NCBI GenBank assembly: GCA_964471945.1
Contig: CAYYIJ010000074.1
Location: 1 to 10,799 of the forward strand
Reading direction: 5' to 3'
Source of the DNA: JASEHD01 sp964471945
GTDB taxonomy: Bacteria > Bacteroidota > Ignavibacteria > UBA10030 > SZUA-254
DNA length: 10,799 nucleotides
Below are positions 1 to 7,248 of this stretch, piece after piece. The notes beneath the pieces are model-generated. The model did not search any database. It was given only the letters and a program-made list of their open reading frames with translations, and was not told the origin of the DNA. Numbering within the stretch: position 1 is the first letter of the stretch; the number at the start of each line of letters is the position of its first letter. The translations under genes were made by a program, and so were the position numbers.

Positions 1-53
1 GCGTAACCGCTGATGAATTTTCATCTGTCCAAAAAATTATGTTAATGAAATAA
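1..53 (+). CDS. Possible 3' end of an unidentified upstream gene (partial)
   Basis: Reading from base 3, an open frame gives 16 residues (VTADEFSSVQKIMLMK) before a TAA at 51-53. The other two forward frames stop within the first 15 bases. A strong rho-independent terminator begins about 20 bases after this stop, which is what one expects after the last gene of a transcript and supports this frame being the tail of a real + strand gene. Nothing in the 16 residues identifies a family, so no function is assigned. The upstream transcript could also end in a non-coding stretch or a frame not resolvable here. Confidence 0.4.
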   Translation, partial: VTADEFSSVQKIMLMK

Positions 54-74
54 AATATCATAAAATATTTTTTC

Positions 75-112
75 AAAGCCCAATCAGATTAAGAGGATTG
101 GGCTTTTTGTTT
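75..112 (+). terminator. Rho-independent terminator of the upstream gene
   Basis: Bases 75-85 pair perfectly with 96-106 to form an 11-bp stem (AAAGCCCAATC / GATTGGGCTTT) around a 10-nt loop, followed by a T-rich tract (TTTTTGTTT). The core is G+C-containing (GCCC/GGGC) and flanked by A/T pairs, the classic intrinsic form. It lies between the putative upstream stop at 53 and the dusB start at 154, so it isolates dusB from upstream transcription. The A run at the left of the stem could let it work in reverse as well, but no minus-strand gene needs it. Confidence 0.85.
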
Positions 113-139
113 GCATTCCAGAATTAAATTGAATAGTTT
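111..139 (+). promoter_or_regulatory. Candidate promoter for dusB
   Basis: TTGCAT (111-116) and TAGTTT (134-139) are separated by exactly 17 nt, directly after the terminator and 14 nt before the dusB start codon. The -10 match is poor, so the call rests mainly on position: dusB needs its own promoter because a terminator stands immediately upstream. No operator-like repeat was seen. Confidence 0.22.
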
Positions 140-153
140 AATAATGAAGAATT

Positions 154-1143
154 ATGCAGATCGGTAATTTAAACATACCGCAGGCGATCGTACTCGCTCC
201 GATGGAAGACGTAACAGATATATCATTTCGCATTATCTGCAAACGTTTAGGTGCCGATCTAATGTTTACCGAGTTTGTTAATTCCGAAGGACTTTTCCGA
301 AATTCTGAAAAAACAAAACAGAAAATGTTTTTCCTTCCTCACGAAAGACCTATAGGAATCCAAATATATGGAAACCTAGTTACATCAATGGAAAGGGCTG
401 CTCAGATGGCTGAGGAGTTGCAACCTGATCTTATCGATATCAATGCGGGCTGCTGGGTACGAAAAGTTGTGGGGCGAGGTGCAGGCGCTGGACTACTCAG
501 AGAACCTGCAACGATGCGACAAATCATTTCGTCTGTCGTTAAGGCTGTTAAACTTCCAGTAACTGTGAAAACTCGACTTGGCTGGGATGATAAATCAATT
601 CAGATTGTAGATATCGCTAAGATGGTTGAGGATTCAGGTGCTCAAGCCCTGACGATTCACTGCCGAACAAGAGCTCAAGGTCAAAAAGGTTCACCCGATT
701 ATTCATTAATTCCAAAAATAAAGAATGCTGTTAGAATTCCAATCATCGTTAATGGTGGAATTGACTCCGCTGAAATTGCTCAGAATGTTTTCAATATTAC
801 CGGTTGTGATGGAATTATGGTTGCACGAGGTGCCATACAAAATCCATTTATCTTCCGAGAAATCAAACATTATCTTTCAACGGGCAACCTACTGCCACCT
901 TCTTCTTTATATGAAAGGATTCGACTTCTTATCGAATATCTCGAGCTTGCTGTTAATTATAAAGGTGAACGTAAAGCATGTTTAGAAATTCGTAAACATT
1001 ATAATGGTTACTTGAGAGAGCATCCGAACATTTCGATGTTAAGAATAGAATTGATGAAATTTACAACAGCACAACCTATAATCGAATTTTTACAAAAATA
1101 TTCAGAATCCATACAAATTAACGACATGGCAGAAGAGAAGTAA
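154..1143 (+). CDS. dusB: tRNA-dihydrouridine synthase, DusB type
   Basis: Predicted cytoplasmic FMN-dependent enzyme that reduces specific uridines in tRNA D-loops with NADPH. The 329-residue length is normal for the family. Family signatures appear in order: the N-terminal FMN/barrel segment LAPMEDVTD (14-22), IGIQIYG (67-73), DINAGC with the presumed catalytic Cys100, VKTRLGW (138-144, Lys139), TIHCRTRAQ (167-175, with the FMN/tRNA-binding His169 and Arg171), VNGGI (199-203) and the phosphate-binding GCDGIMVARGAI (217-228). The C-terminal helical domain follows. One oddity is that the residue after Cys100 is Trp (codon TGG) where many DusB proteins have Pro. The ATG at 154 gives the expected N-terminus; no good Shine-Dalgarno precedes it, and an ATG ten bases earlier is out of frame and soon stops. 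It appears monocistronic: a terminator precedes it and a convergent gene lies 11 bp after it. DusA or DusC identity is less likely given the overall motif pattern. Confidence 0.93.
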   Translation: MQIGNLNIPQAIVLAPMEDVTDISFRIICKRLGADLMFTEFVNSEGLFRNSEKTKQKMFFLPHERPIGIQIYGNLVTSMERAAQMAEELQPDLIDINAGCWVRKVVGRGAGAGLLREPATMRQIISSVVKAVKLPVTVKTRLGWDDKSIQIVDIAKMVEDSGAQALTIHCRTRAQGQKGSPDYSLIPKIKNAVRIPIIVNGGIDSAEIAQNVFNITGCDGIMVARGAIQNPFIFREIKHYLSTGNLLPPSSLYERIRLLIEYLELAVNYKGERKACLEIRKHYNGYLREHPNISMLRIELMKFTTAQPIIEFLQKYSESIQINDMAEEK

Positions 1144-1154
1144 AAACATGGTTT

Positions 1155-2399
1155 TCAAAAGAAATAATATACCGCCAATAAAAGCCGGAGGTTTGTAATT
1201 AGTTTTGTTTGTTCGACCAAACCTTTGTTGTTATCTTTCGGAATGCCGTAAGCCGCAGCAGTGTATTCAAGCTCTGTTGCTGCTCTCGTCTTTCCTGAGT
1301 TCCATTGAATTCGCGGCGAAATTCTAAATAAGTTATCTATATTATTTATCCTTGCATAATATTTTTTCTCAATATTATTTTTCGCGCCTAAATTTTTTGA
1401 ATACCCTCCAAAAACTGCAAGTTCCAACTCCTTGCCGTAAACTAATTCCCCCCAAACAGAGTAACAACCAAGGTTAGTGTATGCTTCGAAGCCGGTTAAT
1501 GTATCAATAGATTTTGCGGCGTATCCTCCTAACATCAGCATATCAGATAGATTATCTCCGTAAACTCCCTCAGCCTTAATTGTGAACGGTGTTAAGTTTA
1601 ATTTGATATAACCGATTGCCGAGAAACTATTTATAGATTCATTTGTTTTAAGGTTTTTCGTCGTTGCCAGACGGGGAGTAAGTTTTTTGTAATCTGCGCC
1701 GGCGCCAATAATATTTTCCCCTGTTTTATATTGAAGCTGTAAGTGCAAGTTTGGAATAACAGAATTTCGCAAATAGGAAGAATTCTGAACCGAATCACCT
1801 TTAGCGCCTGGACCATAACTTTGGAAGTCGCGCTGTGTGACAGCGGCTGCAATTACTTTCAAATCGCCTAACGATTGAGTTATACGGAGTTGGGGATTCC
1901 TTGAAAATGGTTGGAATGGCACCCCGGTATTGAATGAAACAACTCCGGGAAATACTTCCGTTACAAACATCGGATGCCAGGTTTGTCCCACCAAAAAAGA
2001 AGTGTTATCCCAGTCTAATTTTGTATAAGCATGGCGCAGTCTGAAACCGTTAATATCGCCGTCGGAAGTTCCAAAAAATTCTCCTTCAATCATCCCCGAT
2101 GTTTTTGCGTCGAATGCGTCAGGTCCGGTAATTTTTCCAGCCATCCGAGTTTGTATAGCGAGGATGTTGAAGTTTGCTTTTTCGTTGATGTCCACATTAT
2201 TCTTATCTAAAGATTCATTTGCAGGATAAAGGAGGAAGTGCCCCTCTCGCAAACTTACTGTTTGTCGAGAATCGAAGATAAGGTCTGTTTTAACAAACCC
2301 AGATAAAGAAATTCCGAAATCTGATTTTTCATGCTGTGATAGCGCGAATGCGTTAAATAAAATCAGCAGTGAAAAGCTGAATATAATAATATGTTTCAT
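1155..2399 (-). CDS. Outer-membrane beta-barrel (porin-like) protein of the acetate-uptake cluster
   Basis: The 414-residue protein starts with a typical Sec signal peptide (MK, then a hydrophobic stretch to about residue 19, with AFA or ALS as likely cleavage sites). The mature part is rich in alternating polar/hydrophobic strands with many Gly, Tyr and Asn. It ends in aromatic residues (VYYFF), the C-terminal signature used by the Bam machinery for outer-membrane insertion. These traits support an integral outer-membrane barrel. The segment with SGFVKTDLIFDSRQ near the mature N-terminus recalls DcaP-like porins, but I cannot assign a family firmly. The gene begins 2 nt after the actP stop, and its likely ribosome-binding site (GGAG, minus strand at 2413-2410) lies inside the last actP codons, so it is translated from the same message. 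That suggests it admits the symporter's substrate through the outer membrane. Substrate specificity is inference. Confidence 0.75.
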   Translation of the reverse strand: MKHIIIFSFSLLILFNAFALSQHEKSDFGISLSGFVKTDLIFDSRQTVSLREGHFLLYPANESLDKNNVDINEKANFNILAIQTRMAGKITGPDAFDAKTSGMIEGEFFGTSDGDINGFRLRHAYTKLDWDNTSFLVGQTWHPMFVTEVFPGVVSFNTGVPFQPFSRNPQLRITQSLGDLKVIAAAVTQRDFQSYGPGAKGDSVQNSSYLRNSVIPNLHLQLQYKTGENIIGAGADYKKLTPRLATTKNLKTNESINSFSAIGYIKLNLTPFTIKAEGVYGDNLSDMLMLGGYAAKSIDTLTGFEAYTNLGCYSVWGELVYGKELELAVFGGYSKNLGAKNNIEKKYYARINNIDNLFRISPRIQWNSGKTRAATELEYTAAAYGIPKDNNKGLVEQTKLITNLRLLLAVYYFF

Positions 2400-2401
2400 A
2401 A

Positions 2402-3949
2402 TTATTCTGCTCCTATTCCAAGATAGGTTCTAAGTTTTTCATCCTCAAATTTATTTTGAGCTTCGGGTTCTTTTTTATATAACGAAACAATTATCCCCAC
2501 TAAGAAGGAGGCGGTCATTGAAAATAATGCAGGATTTTTTAAAGGGAAAATTGCTTCGTCATTTTTCAAGATATCCACCCAAACAGTCGGACTTAAAATT
2601 ATCAAGATAACGGCAAAGCTAGCGCCAGCAATAATGGATGCGACGGCGCCTTTAGTAGTAAAGTTTTTCCAAAAGATAGAGAGTACGAGCGATGGGAAGT
2701 TGGAGCTTGCGGCAATAGCAAAAGCCAAACCAACTGTAAAAGCAACGTTCTGTCCTTTAAAAAGGAGTCCGAGCAGAATAGCAAGAACTCCAATACACAA
2801 CGTGGCAATTTTAGCCACTTTAACTTCGCCAGCTTCATCTGCCTTACCCTTTTTAATAACGTTAACATACAAATCGTGTGAAAGTGTAGAAGCGCCTGAA
2901 AGCGTTAGTCCGGCAACTACGGCCAATATCGTAGCAAATGCAACGGCGGCAATAAAACCCAAGAAGAATTGTCCACCCACTGCTTCAGAAAGAAGAAGCG
3001 CCCCCATATTTCCACCTTTATCGAAACTGCTAACAACATCCTGCCCGACAAGCACCATCGCGCCGAACCCGATAATAAAAGTAAGAATGTAGAAGTAACC
3101 GATAAATCCTGTTGCAACAAAAACAGATTTTCGGGCTTGCTTTGCATCGGGGACTGTGAAGAAACGCATTAAAATGTGTGGCAAACCTGCCGTGCCGAGT
3201 ATAAGTGCGATTCCAAGAGAAATAGCATCCCAAGGATTGGTTATGAATCCGCCGGGGGAGAGAACCGCACCGGAATATTTTACTGCGGCTTGATTGAATA
3301 ATTCTATCGGATTAAAATTAAATTGCATCAACGTCAATATAACAAGGATTGTCGCCCCGCCGATTAACAATATTGCTTTAATTATTTGTACCCAGGTGGT
3401 CGCAAGCATGCCGCCAAACATTACATAAGCGACCATAACTAATCCAACGATAACAACCGCAACTTCATAGGGAATGCCGAACAATGTTTTTACCAGCGAG
3501 CCGGCTCCAACCATTTGAGCAATCAAGTAGAAAATAATTGTCATCAATGAGCCGATTGACGAAGCAATTCTGACCGGTCTTTGTTTTAATCTGAATGCAA
3601 CAACGTCGGCAAACGTAAACTTACCGAGGTTTCTTAACGGTTCTGCTATTAGAAACATAACTAAAGGCCAGCCGACTAAAAAGCCGATGGAATATATTAA
3701 ACCGTCATATCCTTTTAGAGCCACCATTCCGGCGATGCCGAGGAATGATGCTGCGCTCATATAATCCCCCGACAGAGCTAATCCGTTTTGAAAGCCGGAT
3801 ATACTTCGGTCTGCAGCATAAAATTCGGAAGTTGTCTTTGTTCGTTTCGCCGCCCAATATGTAATCAGCAGTGTTATTGCAACAAATGCAAAGAAAATAA
3901 CTATCGATGCAATATTTGCTTGTCCAAGAGTAGTTTGAAAAGTATCCAA
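2402..3949 (-). CDS. actP: Cation/acetate symporter, sodium:solute symporter (SSS/SLC5) family
   Basis: Inner-membrane secondary transporter, predicted to import acetate or a similar short carboxylate with a cation. The 515 residues contain about 13 hydrophobic segments (E. coli ActP is slightly longer). Typical ActP-subfamily features are TTSEFYAADRSISGFQNG (39-56), SGDYMSAASFLGIAGM (60-75), FTFADVVAFRLKQRPVR (111-127), and the later GLTLSGASTLSHDLY segment, which corresponds to the sodium-site helix of SSS transporters. The start is a TTG codon at 3949-3947; it is preceded by AGGAG (3962-3958) at 8-nt spacing, and I saw no in-frame ATG nearby upstream, so TTG is the best choice. The DUF485 gene upstream (47-nt gap) is the usual partner of actP, as in E. 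coli yjcH-actP, which supports the name. Transport of pyruvate, propionate or another acid by the same subfamily cannot be excluded. A C-terminal regulatory kinase domain is absent. Confidence 0.9.
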   Translation of the reverse strand: MDTFQTTLGQANIASIVIFFAFVAITLLITYWAAKRTKTTSEFYAADRSISGFQNGLALSGDYMSAASFLGIAGMVALKGYDGLIYSIGFLVGWPLVMFLIAEPLRNLGKFTFADVVAFRLKQRPVRIASSIGSLMTIIFYLIAQMVGAGSLVKTLFGIPYEVAVVIVGLVMVAYVMFGGMLATTWVQIIKAILLIGGATILVILTLMQFNFNPIELFNQAAVKYSGAVLSPGGFITNPWDAISLGIALILGTAGLPHILMRFFTVPDAKQARKSVFVATGFIGYFYILTFIIGFGAMVLVGQDVVSSFDKGGNMGALLLSEAVGGQFFLGFIAAVAFATILAVVAGLTLSGASTLSHDLYVNVIKKGKADEAGEVKVAKIATLCIGVLAILLGLLFKGQNVAFTVGLAFAIAASSNFPSLVLSIFWKNFTTKGAVASIIAGASFAVILIILSPTVWVDILKNDEAIFPLKNPALFSMTASFLVGIIVSLYKKEPEAQNKFEDEKLRTYLGIGAE

Positions 3950-3957
3950 GTTTTTTT

Positions 3958-3962
3958 CTCCT
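3958..3962 (-). promoter_or_regulatory. Ribosome-binding site that fixes the TTG start of actP
   Basis: AGGAG on the minus strand lies 8 nt before the TTG at 3949-3947, with an A-rich spacer. It is one of the best Shine-Dalgarno matches in the window and is the main reason for accepting a non-ATG start for the symporter. Confidence 0.7.
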
Positions 3963-3996
3963 AATTTTTTTTCAAGGTTTGTGAGTGATTAATGCA

Positions 3997-4311
3997 TTAT
4001 TTGTTCATAATCTGGTTTCGTAGCTCTCTGACGTTTTTATCGTAGCTGCTGTTTGCCCAACGTATATATATACCCGTAAGCAACCAGGCAAAAATTATTA
4101 CTCCGATACCGATGGGGAGCGCAATCGTTAGGTGTTCCCCGATTTTTGTAGCCAAGAATTCTTTGTTGAAAGCTATCAACAGGATGAATCCAATATATAC
4201 GACTAACATTAAAATCGTCAGCGAGAAAGAAACTGACACGCGTCTGCGGACAAGAGTCTTGAATTTTTCAGAATTGAGAATTTTTTTTACGTCTTCGGGT
4301 CTAATGCTCAT
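3997..4311 (-). CDS. yjcH: DUF485 family inner-membrane protein (YjcH-like) partnered with actP
   Basis: A 104-residue small membrane protein matching the length and layout of DUF485. It has a short basic cytosolic N-terminus (with FKTLVRRRVSVSF, 17-29), a first membrane helix at about 28-48, a periplasmic loop, a second helix at about 61-84, then YIRWANSSYDKNVRELRNQI with the conserved W-x-N and charged tail. DUF485 proteins are encoded next to ActP-type symporters in many bacteria; their biochemical role is not settled, and an accessory or regulatory role for the transporter is usually assumed. The ATG at 4311 is preceded by AAGGA (minus strand, 4325-4321) at 9-nt spacing. It lies 42 nt after the receptor gene and 47 nt before actP on the same strand, consistent with one operon. 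Confidence 0.85.
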   Translation of the reverse strand: MSIRPEDVKKILNSEKFKTLVRRRVSVSFSLTILMLVVYIGFILLIAFNKEFLATKIGEHLTIALPIGIGVIIFAWLLTGIYIRWANSSYDKNVRELRNQIMNK

Positions 4312-4353
4312 AATTTTTCTTCCTTGTAGTTTTTATATTTATGTGATTATATT

Positions 4354-7248
4354 TTACAGCGTTCCCTTAAAATCTAAACTCAGTTTCGACTGAAAGTCTT
4401 CAATTTGCGTTAAGATACGCCGTACATTTGTTTTCTCAAGTTCTGTTAGGTATTTAGGATTAATGTTGTTATCCGGCGGCATGTTATCAGAAAGCAGTTT
4501 TGCTTGATGGGAAAACCTCAATTGCATTAAGTAACCATATGCCTGTACGATATCCTGAAATCCCGATTTTGAAAAGACATTCTTCTCATACAGGCGGCTT
4601 AATCTCTCAATAGTGTTGTTGCTTTTAATCTTATTTTTCAAAGCGTATATACGAGCTAAATCGACAATCGGCAGCAGCGCTAATTTCATGTCGAAGGCTT
4701 CTGAAGATTTAAATTGCCCAATCGGAGGTTTTATCCTTAAGGCATTTTGGGTAAGATAAACAAAAAAAGCATTATTTCCGGAGGTTATGTTGTATAGATG
4801 ATTTTGAAGGTCTTCAGTGAGCGATTCGTCTCCGTAAACTGGCTTGAAATCGAAAAAGATATTTACGTCTAACAAATCCTGCGGATTAGCTGTGCTGACC
4901 CAATCCGAAAAATATTTTTTCCAAACCGACAGCGGTTGGCGCCACTTCGGGTTCTTTGCCATCACGCCGCCTTTGCAAAACGAGTATCCGGCGGTGTTGA
5001 GTCCGTCGCAAACTCTTTCGCTCAGCTTTAAAAAATAAGCCCGCGCTTCTTCCGACTTGTTAACCGGAACATCCGCGTAAACAATTGCATTATCTTGATC
5101 TGTCGCTAAAGTTTGTTCTTCCCTTCCTTCACTCCCCATAGCCATAAAAACAAATTTCACCGGAGGAATTCCTAAGTCTTCAACCGCCAGAGATATTATC
5201 TTTTTTGCTATCGTATCAGAAATGATTGTGACCATCCGCGTAATGTTCTGAGCATTTGACCCGCTGTCTATTACAGCTTTGATAAAAACAAGATGCTTAG
5301 ATCTGTGCGCGCCTATTTCCCTCACTGATTCAGACTTTTCGATTCCTTGAACGAAAAATAAATATGAGAGATGATGTGCCTTCATTATGTCATCAATGCT
5401 GACGGTTCCGCATACTTTGCCGCCGCCGTTTCTTACAACAAGGTGCTTCAAATTACTTTTATAAAAAAGCGACATGGCGTCAAATATTGAAGACGAGTCC
5501 TGAATTGAAACAAATGGCGACTTCATTATTTCATAAGCCGGTTTTAGTGAATCGAATTCCGTCTCAAATACTCGTTCTCTCAAATCGTCGGTTGTTATGA
5601 TACCAAAATATTTGTCCGGTTCAGTTTTAACCAGAATAATGTCGGTTTTATTTTTCGACATCAACCTTACCGCTTTTGAAAGAGGTGTGTCTATTTCGCA
5701 AGTCAAACATTCTTTTATAAACGGTTTAATCGGCTGGTCGAGCGAATACAAAGAAGCCCGCAATTCTGAAATCATGAGTTCTGTATCTTCTTCCGTTTGT
5801 TTGTTCACGGTGATGTCTTCAACTATGCCGTCGTAATACCGGGTGTTGCCGTATTTATCTTTCACCGCAACAACCGAAACGGATACAATTACTAAAACGT
5901 CGTCTTTCCTGCGCAAACGCATCATTTTATTCTTTATAAATCCAACGTCGGACAATTCCTTTAAGAATGTTTTTCTTTCTTCTACATCCTCAAAAAAATC
6001 GACGATGCTGGTATTCAGAAGTTCTTCATTATCACGGCACCCAAACATATTTACTGCGGCGGGGTTAATCTCAAGAAACTTCATTTCTTTACCCGCCATT
6101 ATTCTGAATACGCCGATAGTAAGCTGATTGGTTAATGACGCATATTTTTCTTCGCTCTCATCCAAAGCGTTTTCAATCTGTTTATGGCGGCTTATGTCTT
6201 TCGCAACCACTACAATTCCCTGATTGCCTAAAAAGGAAATCGGTGAAGCTGTCAATAACGCCTCCAGGAATTCGCCGTCTTTTCTTTTTAGTTGTGTTTC
6301 GATGTGTGAATTTATAAATATTTTTAAACTTTCAACGTCATCGAGTTTAAGATCTCGTGTAAATATTTCATGGAGGTTTAACCCGGACGATTCTGCCTCA
6401 GTATAACCGAGCATTGCGAGGATAGTTTTGTTATAATAAATCTGACCGCCGTCCAGAATCATTATCAATCCTTCCGTTGATGCTTCTACAAGCGCTTTGT
6501 ATTTTTCTTTGGATTCTTTTAATTCGTTCTCAGCTTGCAGCCGGTGTTTTTCGCTTTTATAATTCTGGATTGCAATAAACGACAGAAGAAAGGAAATTAT
6601 GATAGTTATTCCGATTGAAATGTTTATTACGTTTTTTTCCAAATCGGCTACTTCTAATTTCACGTCTTCGATATAAATCCCAGTGCCAATAATCCATTCC
6701 CAAGGCTCAAACTTTTTCACATAGGAAAGCTTCGGCACAATACGAATGGAATCGTCTTTCCATTGCCACATGTAGTCCACATATCCTTCGCCTTTTTCGT
6801 TAACAGTCCTAACGATTTCAACGAACAATTTTTTACCTCGCGAGTCTTTGAAATCCGATAAATCTTTGCCGTTTAAATCTTGTCTATACGGGTGAACGAT
6901 CATCCGCGGATGGAAATCTGTAATCCAGAAATAATCTTTTTGGTCTTCGCCGTACCTTAATTGCTGAATAAGTTTGATTGCCGATTTCTGAGCATCGCTT
7001 CTTGTCGTTAACCCTTCGGTCTCTTCCTCATAATATTTATCTGCTACGCTCCAAGCAGAGTTTGTTAGTTCGCGAATCATTTCTCTTTTGCGGTCAATAA
7101 TTATTTCCTCAAACCGCGGAATGATGATTTGAAAGATCGAAAGGAAAAACAATCCTATCGTTAATAGAGTGGGGAGAAGAACTTTTATTAGAAAACCCTT
7201 ATTGACAATATGTTTAGATTTATTATTCAATATTTTTGGATCATACAA
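4354..7248 (-). CDS. Membrane receptor with Cache, two PAS, two CBS and DUF294 nucleotidyltransferase domains
   Basis: A 964-residue predicted signal-transduction protein. Regions in order: membrane helix 1 (about 19-43); a periplasmic single-Cache type sensor (about 50-200; DYFWITDFHPRMIVHPY at 105-121 and WEWIIGTGIYIEDV at 183-196 are characteristic); membrane helix 2 (about 206-228); a short linker helix; PAS 1 (about 246-355); PAS 2 (about 365-480); a CBS pair (about 506-560 and 571-625); a helical DUF294 segment; a GlnD/Pol-beta-like nucleotidyltransferase (about 690-800) with the glycine motif MGSEGREEQT (704-713) and metal-binding TDQDNAI (Asp717, Asp719); and a helical DUF294_C domain to the end. 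The key catalytic residues look intact. No histidine kinase, GGDEF, EAL or chemotaxis output is present. CBS-DUF294 proteins often sit near ActP/DUF485 genes, but usually carry a cyclic-nucleotide-binding N-terminus rather than a Cache-PAS receptor. The start is a TTG overlapping the upstream gene by 8 nt; a stop codon lies immediately upstream in frame and no early ATG exists. The transferred nucleotide and its target are unknown; acetate or a related carboxylate as ligand is inferred from the neighbours. Confidence 0.88.
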   Translation of the reverse strand: MYDPKILNNKSKHIVNKGFLIKVLLPTLLTIGLFFLSIFQIIIPRFEEIIIDRKREMIRELTNSAWSVADKYYEEETEGLTTRSDAQKSAIKLIQQLRYGEDQKDYFWITDFHPRMIVHPYRQDLNGKDLSDFKDSRGKKLFVEIVRTVNEKGEGYVDYMWQWKDDSIRIVPKLSYVKKFEPWEWIIGTGIYIEDVKLEVADLEKNVINISIGITIIISFLLSFIAIQNYKSEKHRLQAENELKESKEKYKALVEASTEGLIMILDGGQIYYNKTILAMLGYTEAESSGLNLHEIFTRDLKLDDVESLKIFINSHIETQLKRKDGEFLEALLTASPISFLGNQGIVVVAKDISRHKQIENALDESEEKYASLTNQLTIGVFRIMAGKEMKFLEINPAAVNMFGCRDNEELLNTSIVDFFEDVEERKTFLKELSDVGFIKNKMMRLRRKDDVLVIVSVSVVAVKDKYGNTRYYDGIVEDITVNKQTEEDTELMISELRASLYSLDQPIKPFIKECLTCEIDTPLSKAVRLMSKNKTDIILVKTEPDKYFGIITTDDLRERVFETEFDSLKPAYEIMKSPFVSIQDSSSIFDAMSLFYKSNLKHLVVRNGGGKVCGTVSIDDIMKAHHLSYLFFVQGIEKSESVREIGAHRSKHLVFIKAVIDSGSNAQNITRMVTIISDTIAKKIISLAVEDLGIPPVKFVFMAMGSEGREEQTLATDQDNAIVYADVPVNKSEEARAYFLKLSERVCDGLNTAGYSFCKGGVMAKNPKWRQPLSVWKKYFSDWVSTANPQDLLDVNIFFDFKPVYGDESLTEDLQNHLYNITSGNNAFFVYLTQNALRIKPPIGQFKSSEAFDMKLALLPIVDLARIYALKNKIKSNNTIERLSRLYEKNVFSKSGFQDIVQAYGYLMQLRFSHQAKLLSDNMPPDNNINPKYLTELEKTNVRRILTQIEDFQSKLSLDFKGTL

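Noticed and set aside
1141..1158. Short inverted repeat (AAAAC...GTTTT) between convergent dusB and the barrel gene, as a bidirectional terminator
   Set aside because: The stem is only 5 bp and almost all A/T; too weak to call, although some termination there is plausible.
2634..3092. 152-codon + strand open frame antisense to actP
   Set aside because: It lies wholly within the strongly supported symporter gene, has low-complexity Ala/Pro/Lys composition and no recognisable domain; it is a shadow frame.
3990..3999. 10-bp perfect palindrome TAATGCATTA at the yjcH stop
   Set aside because: Short, A/T-rich, overlaps coding sequence and has no second copy nearby; expected by chance.
7242..7244. 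ATG overlapping the phosphoesterase stop (ATGA) as the receptor start
   Set aside because: It is out of frame with the receptor and reads only five codons before a stop; the in-frame TTG at 7248 is the usable start.
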